A stretch of 64,000 bases of DNA from Capillidium heterosporum. Taxonomy: Eukaryota > Entomophthoromycota > Entomophthoromycetes > Entomophthorales > Capillidiaceae. The stretch is from the NCBI GenBank assembly GCA_016630905.1, contig WBMQ01000005.1, positions 1,550,001 to 1,614,000 of the forward strand. Direction: 5' to 3'. The notes beneath the pieces were generated by a model. That model worked only from the letters and a program-made list of their open reading frames with translations. It was not told the DNA's origin and searched no databases. Below, piece by piece: positions 46,010 to 56,983 of the stretch. Position 1 is the stretch's first letter. The number at the start of each line of letters is the position of its first letter. The translations under genes were made by a program, and so were the position numbers.

Positions 46010-47693
46010 CTATGATCTCTTAACTTTATCGGTAGATACTCCTTGCAAAGTTTTAGCGATTCTAGGCATTACCCTGTACAGCATATAAGCTAGCCCAAGT
46101 ATAACTAAAATAACGGTACCTAAAACGAAAAGGTAGAGATCCAGGTTGTTGGCTTTAACAAAAGACATTTCGGTAGCTACTGGGATAAGGTGTTTAAGTT
46201 CACATGGGGTTTGGCCCAAAATGAAAGGTTCAAATTTCCTACACTGTTTGGAGAGAGCTACCATATCTTCAATGTCTTCGGCGGCTTTGAACTTACGCTT
46301 AGAGTTTTGTAAGCTTAGCATCTTGAATTTTGCTACGCTATGCTCGATCGTATTGTCAGGATCCTAGGATAAGGTACTTTATAGTCTCGTAGGTCTCAAT
46401 TGGATTGGTTTCGATTCGGCTGATGTACTTGCCAACCCCCATATCCTCGATCTTTTTAGCGTTACGGAACTGGTCGGCGAAGACGGGCATGACAACTATA
46501 GGGGTCCCTGAAGTTACCGCTTCGAAAGTAGATTCCAAACCACCGTGGGAAATAAATGCTTTGGTATTGGCATGCTTAAGGATATCGGCCTGAGGCGCCC
46601 ACTTGAGGATACGAATCTGATCGTGGTGACCTTCGATAAAATTGACTATGTCAATAGTTTTGTTATTGAGGACTATAGTCTTTGGGAAGTTGGAGATCAA
46701 CGTCTTGCCTAAGCCCCAAGCTACTCCATCGATAACACCGTTTTCTAAAGCCAATATAGAGGCGCTGAGAAGGTTTTCAATGTCGAAATCTTCAAGTGGG
46801 ACGTTGGACCCAAAGGCAATATAGAGAATCCTATCGTTGGTGTCGAAGAATTTCTTCAAGTTACCGGAAAGTAACACGTGCTCATCGGATAAGATGGGTC
46901 CGATGATGTTGATGTTGGGTGGGACTGCATTGGCAGCTTCAAAACCTATGAAGGTATTGGCGATCCCGTAGACGTTATCGAATCTTCCAAATGGCATGAA
47001 GGATGCTGGGACTCCATACTTTTTGCGCTTCTCGTTCATCTTTCCAACCATGGGTGAGAACCTATAGATTGCCTTCAACGTCTGAAGGAACTTGTCATCA
47101 AGCCTCTCCAGGAAGGTTAAATCCTTAGTGGTAATCGGTTTAAACTCCATAGTTTTGGTATTGGTCGACGAAGGTACTATACCGAAGGCATCTACAGTCT
47201 GGAATCCGATGACATAAGGGATGGCAAAAGCTTCAGCTACGTCTCTACAAACTGGGGCAAAGAAGTCACACATTATCAAGTCGGGTTGATAATCTTGGAC
47301 CACTTTGTATAATGGTTGAAAGGCTTTATCATATAGGTCGACCATGGTATGAATGATAAATGTCCTGAAGTTGGCTTCAAAGTTATTCATATCTTTCTTG
47401 TTCAAGGATTTACTGAACTGCTTTCGAGACTCCTCTTCGAACCCATCGCTAATTCCTAAGGAAATGAAGTCAAAGTTAAACTCCTTGGCGTACCTTCGGT
47501 TGTTTTCGTTAGCTGCGTACTTAATTTCATGACCGCGAGCTTCCAATACCTTGCATACTTCAAAAATAGGTTTAACGTGTGATCTACCAATGTTGGAGTG
47601 GACTAAAATTTTTAAGTTGGGATTTGGGGCTTGGAGTTGGACGGTAGAGGTGATAGGTAAAACTAACGTTGCTAATATGGCTGCTAATCTCAT
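46010..47693 (-). CDS. UDP-glycosyltransferase 4 (GT1), membrane-anchored; one frameshift
   Basis: Signal peptide MRLAAILATLVLPITSTVQL, then LKILVHSNIGRSHVKPIFEV, HDQIRILKWAPQADILKHAN and FISHGGLESTFEAVTSGTPI with DQFRNAKKIEDMG. The 0 frame stops at 46356 after KYLILGS. The next frame carries MLSLQNSKRKFKAAEDIEDM, the Cys-containing lumenal stretch and the anchor helix LDLYLFVLGTVILVILGLAY. The gene is 1,684 bases, exactly the length of UGT3 and likewise one base too long. The stop sits in a TCC-TGA context, and skipping one base there would also restore the frame. A tandem duplication with UGT3 is clear from sequence and upstream homology. Confidence 0.85.
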
Positions 47694-47746
47694 TTTATTA
47701 AAGTGATGATGAGTTGAGTGAAAGTGTAATTAAGCCTCCATCCTTG

Positions 47747-47754
47747 TTTATATA
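47747..47754 (-). promoter_or_regulatory. TATA box of UGT4
   Basis: TATATAAA on the minus strand, about 54 bases before the UGT4 ATG. Confidence 0.6.
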
Positions 47755-47779
47755 CACTCCATATTATATCACTTTGCTA

Positions 47780-47793
47780 CCGGGCTATCCTTT
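47780..47793 (-). promoter_or_regulatory. shared UGT upstream element, copy at UGT4
   Basis: Plus-strand CCGGGCTATCCTTT, with 25 bases between it and the TATA box. Confidence 0.6.
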
Positions 47794-49312
47794 ATATTTA
47801 ATTAGCTTGCTATTCCTTAAAACAATATCTACGGAAATGCAATTACAATTTCATTAAACTGGCAAGTATTGGAAAAATTTAGACTGCGACTTGTAGTTTG
47901 TAGTTGAGAATATTTTTGTTAGGTACTTTTAATTGCTAAAAATCGAAATCGGGCTAATGTTTGGCTGGTTATACGGGAAATAACAGGTCATTAAATCAGT
48001 ACTCTATAGGTAGCTTGAGTACTCAATCGTTTTCTTTAGGAAACTTTACTCCGAAAGTTGAAATTGGATACTACACATTCGGTAGCTTTTAGGTAAAGAG
48101 CTGTACCAAGTTCTGATACAACACCGTTATTAACTAAAGGGATGAAGCTATATACGTATCAAAATCGTCAAGATGGCTCCATACCAATTTACTACTATTT
48201 TACTATCCTTATACCATATTTAATTTACTTTTGCTTTCTTTTTTGAATAACTCACCCATTCATGGGTAAAAGTTGCCGCCATAATTTATTGCTATTTTTC
48301 AATTGGATGGAACTTTGAGCCGAGATAACGGTTTAGTTTCATGACACTATTAACCATGAACCTTTACCTTTTTAACACCTTGTAACTGGCTGAAATTGCA
48401 ATTTGTTGGACTAAGTATTTGATGACTACAAGATATTGGAAAGTAAACTGATATGAAGTTTTTTGCAAGGCAAAACCTATATGGAACTGATGTAGCTTTA
48501 GTTTATTTTAGTAAGTGGATTACTGTCATAGCTATTACTATAAACCTACCGCATTGGTAGTTTTACCTACATGGGTATCCATTGTGTAGACGTATGGAAT
48601 TTTGAAGGGACAATTTGGATCCTTTTTGTAGCGGCTATGCTTTATTGAGATTTTAAGTAACAGCCCAGTTAATTCATTTGAAATAGCACCAATGTACTAT
48701 TCTGCTTTTGTGATTAGAGCTGGCCATATTGATAGTTTCTTTATCAATCAATTCAATAGTTTTGATAAGAAATATCACCATAAATCTCATCTTTTGGTCA
48801 ACTTTCAGATATCTAGCTTAATTTAGATCGAACTTAAAAGTATTGTGATGCTGAGATCATATCTATCTCAATATAACTCTTTTAATTTAAGTATACAGTG
48901 ACTTTCATCAGATTTTGACGTTTATCTAATATAAGAAAAGATTGGATGAGATAGAGATAAAAGTTATTATCCTAACTATAGTACTTTTGAATAATTTCTT
49001 AACTTGGATGATCCAACCAGTAAATTATTCAATTGAAGGTAGTGGATTTAGGGTGAGTATATTTGGTATACTTTGATAGTCTATACTGAATCATTAATTA
49101 AGTCCCTTATATAAATGGAGATCTTCAAAGCTGATGTCAAATAGTTAGAACTACTGTTTCCTTTCCAATGAAGAAGATTAATTTTGTCTATGATTACTCC
49201 AAGTAGAGTCCAATATAGACAACTTGCATGGAGATGCACTAAGATACCCATTTTTCAAAAAAGTAGTAGCCGACAGTAAAAAGGAATCTCCAAGAGCAAA
49301 AAGAAAGGATGA

Positions 49313-49394
49313 CGACACCTGCAGGATTTGAACCTGCGCGGGGAAACCCCATGAGCTTTCTAGGCTCACGCCTTAACCGCTCGGCCAAAGTGTC
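49313..49394 (-). tRNA. tRNA-Ser(AGA), copy 1
   Basis: 82 nt including the discriminator G. Acceptor GACACTT pairs with AGGTGTC; A-box TGGCCGAGCGGTTAAGGCG; anticodon loop CTAGAAA (anticodon AGA, reads UCU and, when deaminated, UCC); a long class II variable arm (TGGGGTTTCCCCGC); B-box GGTTCAAATCC. No intron. A T-rich Pol III terminator follows on the minus strand within about 15 bases. Confidence 0.95.
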
Positions 49395-51073
49395 TAAACT
49401 CAGATGAAGGTGTGCTATTAGATACCTATATATAAGAAATAATAGTTCAAACTAGTAGAATTCGGAATTTAAGAATTAGTAAGTACTTTGGTTCGGATTG
49501 AAAGTGGAATTAGCTAAAAGATAATTCATATTGTTTACAATATTAGTTAAAAATTGATTTGAGCTGCACATACAACTGTATAATGCATATTGATTGCTTA
49601 AAATAGTCACTATAACCTTGCATTTTCATAAGTTTAGAAAATTCTTTATAATATGGCTTTAAGACAATTTTGACTGCTTGGACGCATACTTCAGTTTGTG
49701 TAGATCTACAACTTTAAAACTCCAGTCTAATATAAATTAGAAATGCTTACCTAAAATATCAAAGGTAATCCAAAATCAGCGTAACTAAGCGTAGTAAGTC
49801 ACCTTCATAGAGACTTGGATAGATAAAAGTTAAATTTGCTAGGAGTTACAGGTGAAATCAACGTTACAGTTACTGGCACTACTTTTGTGTTTTAAAGCTG
49901 TCACTACATTTTGGCACATCCTCAAACAAATAAAGTCGCAACGTAAAGCTACTGTTACCAGTAACTTGAGCTTTCTAAAAAGTAGTAAATGTTGGAAAAG
50001 ACTACATCGTTGTAAATTCTATAGATTCGATATAAACCATTGATGTTAACTATACCTGCCAATACAATAGACTTTATAGAATAAAACATGCATATACCAT
50101 ATTCAAACAACAATACTATAAATCAAGTTCAAAAGGAAATTAAAATTCTAAACTGCTTTATCAAAATTGTAGCTAATTAATCATAAGAAAATTGAAATGC
50201 AATGCTTAGACACCTTTACCTAAAACTAATATATCTATTAGTTGATGATAGATCAACCGAATCTCATAATTTTACAAGGCTCATCTATAATTAACTGACA
50301 ATAAAGACAAGAGAGCATATAAAGGGTGTAAATTTTAAACTGTTTTATTTATAACAGTGAAATAGAAAAAAAAAAATGAAATATAGATGAAATCTTTACC
50401 TTGAGTTTTGATAGCTTTTCTAATTAGTTAGAGGGAAACCAAATTGTATTTATGTTGAAACTGTTGAATTTAAATTAAATATACCTTCAAACTTGCCATA
50501 TAATTCGCTAAACTTTATCCTATTTCTGCCCTATATCTTCATTCGCAACTTAGTTTCATCGAATCTTAAATCTTGTTCAAAGCTATTGGTAAAGACATTT
50601 CATAAGTCAATATTTTCTGATGTACTAGGTACTTCATTTCAGTAATTGAGACTTTGGGTTGCATTTCTAAGACTTAGATATGGAGTGAAAGAATAAGCTT
50701 ACTGGATTAAAAGGTGTTTGGAACTTGGCAACTTCTAGGCTTAGAAATGATGAATGATCTCACATCTAATCGAATAGAGGATTTAATGTGAATTGACAAA
50801 TAAAAAGAAGTGGCCTTGTGCTTAATTGGAGTTTAAAATATCACCCATAAATAAACACATCAGTTGAAGGCAAAAGAATGATAAATGATGATGGGAGAGC
50901 ACTAAACTGCTAAAAACAAGCATTTAGCCCATATCTATTGGTTGTGCAATCCATCCTTCAAATTAATTCCCAAACTTTCAATTCAAGAACAAAGGTGAAT
51001 ATAGACTTGCTATCTCAACTTAAAAGCTCCCAAGACAAAAACCTCATCCTTAACTCCATAAAACTATATCGAT
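49395..51073. other. intergenic
   Basis: AT-rich spacer between tRNA-Ser copy 1 and the HAUS6-like gene. No coding stretch seen. Confidence 0.4.
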
Positions 51074-52926
51074 ATGTCCAACTTCGAACCACTCATACTA
51101 AAGAATTTGAAGTTACTAGGCTACGAAAGTTACTACCAAACCAAACTAAAGCGATTATTTTCCATTACCGCCTTACCAACCCTCAACAACGACCACCAAA
51201 AACTGTATCAAGTACTTAACCCTACCTACCCATTATTCAAATACAATAACTTTCTCAAAGCTAAATTTTCAATAATCTTCTACTTCCTCCTAACGAATCT
51301 GGACAAAATTACTCTACAAAAAGAGTTTAATTCGGAGCGTGAAGTTTTAAAAGATTTAAATAGGTTTAAGTTAGTATGCTTCAAGTTGTTGACCAAGGTC
51401 AAGGAGGAAAATAGATTGAGGGTACCTACCAACTTGGTCTTTCGAAGTAGCTACTTGGAGGAATTTCGAGGAGAACGGTAATTTTATTTTTATATTTGAA
51501 ATTAAAGTTATTTTTTAATAAATAGATTTGAAGGCATGTTGCTTTTGATTACCAACTGGGTGCTTTGTTTAGAATGTAAAAAGATGGATAGGCAGCTAGG
51601 TAACCTTTTATTTCTTTAAATAGCTTGATTTAATCTGATATATCATTATTCGCATATTATAGAAACTAAGTTTGAAGCCGAGCCTACTCATTTTGATACA
51701 ATTAAACCCAAAGCCGATATCAGCCTAAAGTTGAAGGCCAGCTTGAACGCCTGGTACAAAAATTTTACGCAAGTTAATGGTACGTTCAACTCCAAGTTGG
51801 AAGAGTTTCAGAATGTCAAAAGGAAGCTGGATATCAAATTCCATGCCGAATTGGATTTAAACGTAAGTATCTTTAAAATTTTTTAGATGAGACCATCGTA
51901 TCTAACCAACTTTATTTGTAGAAAAAGTTAAAACTAGAACTAGAGACCTTGGAAGCAACTAAACCCAACCTCCTTTCAAGTACAATGTCATCTTTCGAAG
52001 ATTATCAATCCCAACTTGACGCCACCATCCAAAATTTGACTTCATTTCAACCGCTTCTAACTTACAAATCTTTACTAAAGAACTTGATCGCCCCAAATCC
52101 TATTCCAAAATTACCTACTAAAGACCAAGCTCAAAGTTGGCTTGAAAACGATCGATTACAACTACCTACCAATTACTCCAATATATTAGTCAGGAATACT
52201 GCGACTAACCATTCAAATCATTTGGAAGAGCTGGATAAGCTGATAACGAAATTGAAGGGTAGAGTTGGTATGGATAAAAAGGCTGAGGAAAGTAGGAGCA
52301 ATCTCCTTTTTCAAAGCTTAAAGCTTGATGACTGTGACGTTAAAGTGGAGGTTGCTGATCAAAAGGTAGATAGTGTAGAATATAATAGCGAAGCCAAAGT
52401 CCAGGGTAAATACATATTCTCCTTCTACCCTTTAATTATTTTTGCATTTAGAATCGGTGCAACGACTCTTCCAAGCGATTGTCTACGACAATTCTACTGA
52501 ATCATCTCTATTAGTTAAACCGGATTCCAGCTGCAACTTGGACCTCAACTTGAACTTTGACGTCAAATCAGAGTCGGAATCGGTGGAAAGTATTTCTAAC
52601 TTTATTGTCCCTGAGAGTAATAGGAGGGCAACAACTACTGCCGATCGTTCTAGCAACTTTCGCCATTTGAATCCCAACTCCTTACTATCACAACAGGTAA
52701 TTTTTTGTTCTTCTAAACGCAGTGTTTAACTTTGAGTTTTGTAGATCGTTGACCGAATTGAAAATTTGACTGATCGAAACGAGATTTGTAAGCTGCCCGA
52801 CAACCACATATTGGTTAATCCTACTTTAGCTTACAATGGTATTTACTTTTGTCTATATTATATTTTACTAATGTCTTGGATTTAGATGTAGATGGATTTA
52901 AAAAATTACCTAAGCTGGATGATTGA
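51074..52926 (+). CDS. HAUS6: augmin subunit HAUS6-like protein, seven exons
   Basis: Exons 51074-51477, 51526-51599, 51663-51862, 51922-52405, 52452-52696, 52745-52838 and 52886-52926 join in frame to 513 residues. The first 190 residues resemble the HAUS6 N-terminal domain. LILKNLKLLGYESYY is followed by NNFLKAKFSIIFYFLLTNLD (the F..vlyFLf..LD block), a stretch ending in NLVFRSSYLEEFRGERFEG (the P.l..S.y....G..F block) and LLLITNWVLCLECKK. The remainder is coiled-coil-like and low in hydrophobics (SSFEDYQSQLDATIQN; HLEELDKLITKLKGRV), then a Ser/Asp-rich tail. Augmin recruits gamma-tubulin to existing microtubules to branch the spindle. It is missing from many fungi, so presence here is notable. 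The match is by pattern, hence moderate confidence; the gene model itself is strong and frame-clean. Confidence 0.7.
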
Positions 52927-53404
52927 AGCTAAATATTGTTGTATACCGAATTTGGTATAGTGTACAATATTATTCGATTTGCAAACTTGAAGATGCTTTA
53001 TAATGAGCAGGCTTTTGTAGCTGATAAGGTATCAAGTAGATTCGATTGGGTCAGTACTCATTTTAATAGAAAGGATGGTGTAAAGGTAACGATTCTTTTT
53101 TACCTTTCCTTTCTCTGCATAGATATAGCCATATATATACTTCTTTACTATATATTTAAATAAACAGTATACAAAATTTACAATCGTATTTATACTTTGA
53201 AATTCAACCAACACCCTTATATATGCATTTCTTCATCCACCTAGGTAATTTGTAAACCCAACCATTTCTCTACATCAAAAACGTCAACTAGACTGGCAAA
53301 AATTGTAGTAAGAAAGGAAAAGTTAGCATCATAAAAATTGGATAATGCAAGAGAGCAAAGACCAAGTATAGGAGGTTGCAAAAAGATAAAACTAAAAAGA
53401 TATA
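52927..53404. other. intergenic
   Basis: AT-rich spacer after the HAUS6-like gene. Nothing coding seen. Confidence 0.4.
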
Positions 53405-53487
53405 CGACACCTGCAGGATTTGAACCTGCGCGGGGAGACCCCATTAGATTTCAAGTCTAACGCCTTAGACCGCTCGGCCAAAGTGTC
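53405..53487 (-). tRNA. tRNA-Ser(TGA), copy 2
   Basis: 83 nt with the same acceptor, D and T arms as copy 1 but anticodon stem TTAGA/TCTAA with loop CTTGAAA, so anticodon TGA, reading UCA. Variable arm TGGGGTCTCCCCGC. No intron. A T run follows on the minus strand. Confidence 0.95.
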
Positions 53488-54202
53488 CGATTTATAAATT
53501 GTAGCATTAAGTAGCTACATCAACAGTTATAAGCAACGGTTCTTTACTGTAAAGTTTGAAAGTAAACTTGGCATGGAATTGTCAAGGCAAGGTATTTATT
53601 TAGACGAAATACCTACCAAAAGCTGAAGTATCTGTGCCAAGTTTACCAATTTCATTGGCTACTTTTATCTAACTTATCTGGACTTCGTTTCAAAAGTTTC
53701 CTAGGTTAGTTTGCAAAAAATACTTTGACAGTATTTATATTCAAAATTTAACTGAAGTTCAGCAGTATCCTTTACGTTATTGAGGTATCCTTTTAGAATA
53801 TAAAGCTTAGCTCACAGAGATTAAATTACATACACAAATCAACAACCATGGTTGAAATTTCAAGACATTAAACTTTGATAGATCTTATCAAGCTAGCATC
53901 TTAAGTGCCGTGCTTAATTAGAAAAATGGAGCTTTGTATAGATTCGATAAAAACTACAAAAGGGAGTTGTAGATATGAGCTTTTAGATTTAGATATATCT
54001 ACTTGTAAGTAAAAGAGATAGACTATATTTTTGATTTTGCAATCAACATTGATAAACAAAGTACTTTACTGCAAATAAGATAGTCATGGGAATAGATCGA
54101 AGCTATCAAAGCTTAAAGATGAGGATATAGAATCAACAATTAGCAATGCAAAGCTGTATAGTCTGAAATACATATATATACTTGTCTAAGGAAGATTGTA
54201 AA
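53488..54202. other. intergenic between divergent tRNA-Ser(TGA) genes
   Basis: AT-rich; no coding stretch seen. Confidence 0.4.
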
Positions 54203-54285
54203 GACACTTTGGCCGAGCGGTCTAAGGCGTTAGACTTGAAATCTAATGGGGTCTCCCCGCGCAGGTTCAAATCCTGCAGGTGTCG
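54203..54285 (+). tRNA. tRNA-Ser(TGA), copy 3
   Basis: 83 nt, identical in the mature part to copy 2 and in opposite orientation, about 715 bases away. A terminator-like T run starts within 10 bases of the 3' end. Confidence 0.95.
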
Positions 54286-54923
54286 TTTCCTTTTTGCTAT
54301 TTTGCATCGTATATGTCGCTAAATTGGATTGGGACTATTTCTTCTCCACTTTATATTTTTCCTTTACCTGGGTATCTTTGAGAAGTTGAACTAGGTTTTA
54401 TTCAAAGCAATTGATTCTGATGGCTGTAATCTTTTCGATTTGACATTTAGGTTTTGTTAGGATTCTGAACAAAAGTGTCTATATAGAACTTTAAGCTGAT
54501 ATCAAATTGAAGGTTTTAATTTCATACTGTCAATAGTGGATTATTTTTAGTGAGTGATTGTGGAGCTATAGATAATGAACCTTAGCTATCTATTTATTTG
54601 AAATTGAAGCTTGTTGCTACTAGGTAGAACTATTGAATTTAACAAAGATATTAACTGATACTACTACAGTTGTAAAGTTTTAATTGATAATTGTCATTTT
54701 TATATGATTGGTAGTAGTATCGAAATATACATAGTATTAAAGGGAAGCTATTTATACCTATTTTAAACACTAAAAATGTGAGATGGATAGGCAGATCTGG
54801 TACTTTAATTTATTGGCTCACCGAAAAGATTAATAGGTGCTCACATATTTCCAAAACTTTGAAGAGATTCGAAATGGTAAGAAGTTTTATGTAGTTTTCT
54901 AAAAGAGAAATCTAACAAGTTTA
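54286..54923. other. intergenic
   Basis: AT-rich spacer between two tRNA-Ser genes. Nothing else seen. Confidence 0.4.
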
Positions 54924-55005
54924 GACACTTTGGCCGAGCGGTTAAGGCGTGAGCCTAGAAAGCTCATGGGGTTTCCCCGCGCAGGTTCAAATCCTGCAGG
55001 TGTCG
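54924..55005 (+). tRNA. tRNA-Ser(AGA), copy 4
   Basis: 82 nt, identical in the mature part to copy 1. It shares the TTTAGACACTTT leader with copy 1. Followed by TCTTCTCTTTTTT, a Pol III terminator. Confidence 0.95.
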
Positions 55006-56579
55006 TTATCTTCTCTTTTTTGTTTTCTTCAGCTGCTTGAATATTGTTGATAGAAATTTTAAATTGTATGGATTTGATTTTTTCGATATTTTGAGTTGAA
55101 TTCAAATATAGGATAGCGTTTACATTTAGAATAGTTTTATTTTGACAAGAATCAAGCTTCAAAAATCAATTTTTCAGTCCTTGAGACTTCGATGTCAAGG
55201 ATGGTCTATCAGTTACCAATGAAGAGATAGCAATAACTCAATGAATATTGCTTTTGTAGCATTATTGACAAGTGACTTGTAATAAGGTTACTGATAGCCA
55301 AAGATTCTAGAGGATAAGAGCTTATCAATATTCTGATTGTTATATTGTTGAGCCCTTGATTAAGGTAGCTGAATTTCCATACAATTGGTTAAACTTTATA
55401 AAATTACAATTTTATTTTTTGTAGAGAATTCGACAGCTAAATTATCCAAATAACTCGAAACCCCAATCTATTATCTGTTAATGGAATCGTCTATTCATAT
55501 TCACAACGTAAACGCTATATACTATACTTTTATTACCTTCAAAGATATTGGTTTCTTGAATGTTTTTACTGTTAGAAGGCATTTGCTTTACATATAAACG
55601 ATAGCACCATTTAATTGATGAATATTCTATTTGTACATGCCTTTTAAGTATTAGTTATAACCAGAAATTAATGGTTGATATATAATTCAAAGACAATCCA
55701 CATAGTAACATATAGCATACTCTATTTTATCATTCATTTAAAAGTATAGTAAATACTGACTAGTCTTCTAGAGTCCAAGTTGGTAATCTCATTAAACATA
55801 AAGTTTGCTGCCAGCAAGTAAATTTTGATAAACTCTAGTCCCCGTTAAGCTAATGAGGAAGATGGTATCATATTTTTATAGTAGGGATGGCGGGATTGTT
55901 GTGAAGCAAGGTTTTCTATCATTATAAACATTGGCTTACCTTAAACTTATATCGTCCTCATAAATGACTGTATTACCTAGCTTATCAAATTTTTTATAAT
56001 ATAAATATTTAAAGTTTAGCTTATAAGCTTCTATGTATATAGCGGTAGTAGTTAGAATCGCTATAGTAAACTTATAGCTTTTGCTTTTTATCAGCGATAC
56101 AGAGTACAAGGTATCGAGACTATTTACTATTCAAGTGAAAACTGATAGAAACCACAAATGATTTGATTTCACTTTGCTAAATACCGTCAAGTAGAGCTAC
56201 GTAATTTGTAATACTTTCCCTTAGGTACGATCAACTGTAAGTTTTTATATTAAACCATTCAAATTGTTGATTATTTTCTCTTGCTTTATCGTAACTCTTA
56301 CTTACAAATCTAGCCTTTATACTACTAAGGATATCTCTGTATGTAGCCATTTATTAGATACTACAATGATTATTTATAAAATTTTCAAAGTCCTTTACAT
56401 CTACTTATCTAAATCTTTATAAAGATATACAAGAAAATACTTTGTTATTCAAATCTTTTCAATTTCAAATTTCCTTCACGAATAGAAATTATTGATATCC
56501 AAAAAATTGAAAAGGCGGATTCTTCCAATTCGAAACCTCCTTATTTCTTTCAAACTTAAAACTGCAAAGTTCGATAAAA
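55006..56579. other. intergenic
   Basis: AT-rich, about 1.6 kb. No gene, repeat or RNA recognised. Confidence 0.4.
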
Positions 56580-56983
56580 ATGGGTAACGTAAGTAATCAT
56601 CTAATTTATATGTTCGCTAACAGCTTTTCTTTTTTACTCTATTTGATAGGGAGCTAAAGCACAGACGCGCAGAGATAGGAACGCCAAAGATGCTGCCAAG
56701 GGACCTAAATCGCAGTTAAAGCAGGTAAATTCCAACTTATAAAAAATTTATTTTGCTTACTAATAAAAATATTTTAGAACGAACAAGCCAAGAATATCAT
56801 CTGCAACATCTGTAAGAGTACCTTTTTGTGCACTATTCGTGCTAAGGCGTAAGTTTAATTATTATTTTGTTTTGTCATTTATACATTAACGGTTTTTTAA
56901 ACAATAGTTTGGCTGAACATGCTGAGAACAAGCACAGCAAGACGCTCAAAGACTGCTTCCCTACCTACCAGGAGACTGCCTAA
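56580..56983 (+). CDS. ZNF706/At2g23090-like small zinc-finger protein (SERF-like N-terminus)
   Basis: Four exons: 56580-56588 (ATGGGTAAC only), 56650-56724, 56778-56848 and 56908-56983, giving 76 residues. The N-terminus MGNGAKAQTRRDRNAKDAAK is the 4F5/SERF-like basic segment. It is followed by a C2H2 finger with ligands IICNICKSTFLC and EHAENKHSK, and the family ending LKDCFPTY. This matches ZNF706 and plant At2g23090-type proteins in length and order. They are small, widely conserved eukaryotic proteins; human ZNF706 has been linked to translation and nucleic-acid binding, but a core role is not settled. The 9-nt first exon makes the gene easy to miss. Confidence 0.88.

Larger units (their letters stand above)
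47694..49312. other. intergenic upstream of UGT4
   Basis: Contains the UGT4 promoter, the duplicated block at 48264-48281 and otherwise AT-rich sequence with no gene that I can see. Confidence 0.4.

Noticed and set aside
54899-55162. 87-codon minus-strand frame
   Set aside because: Overlaps tRNA-Ser copy 4 antisense and has no protein features.
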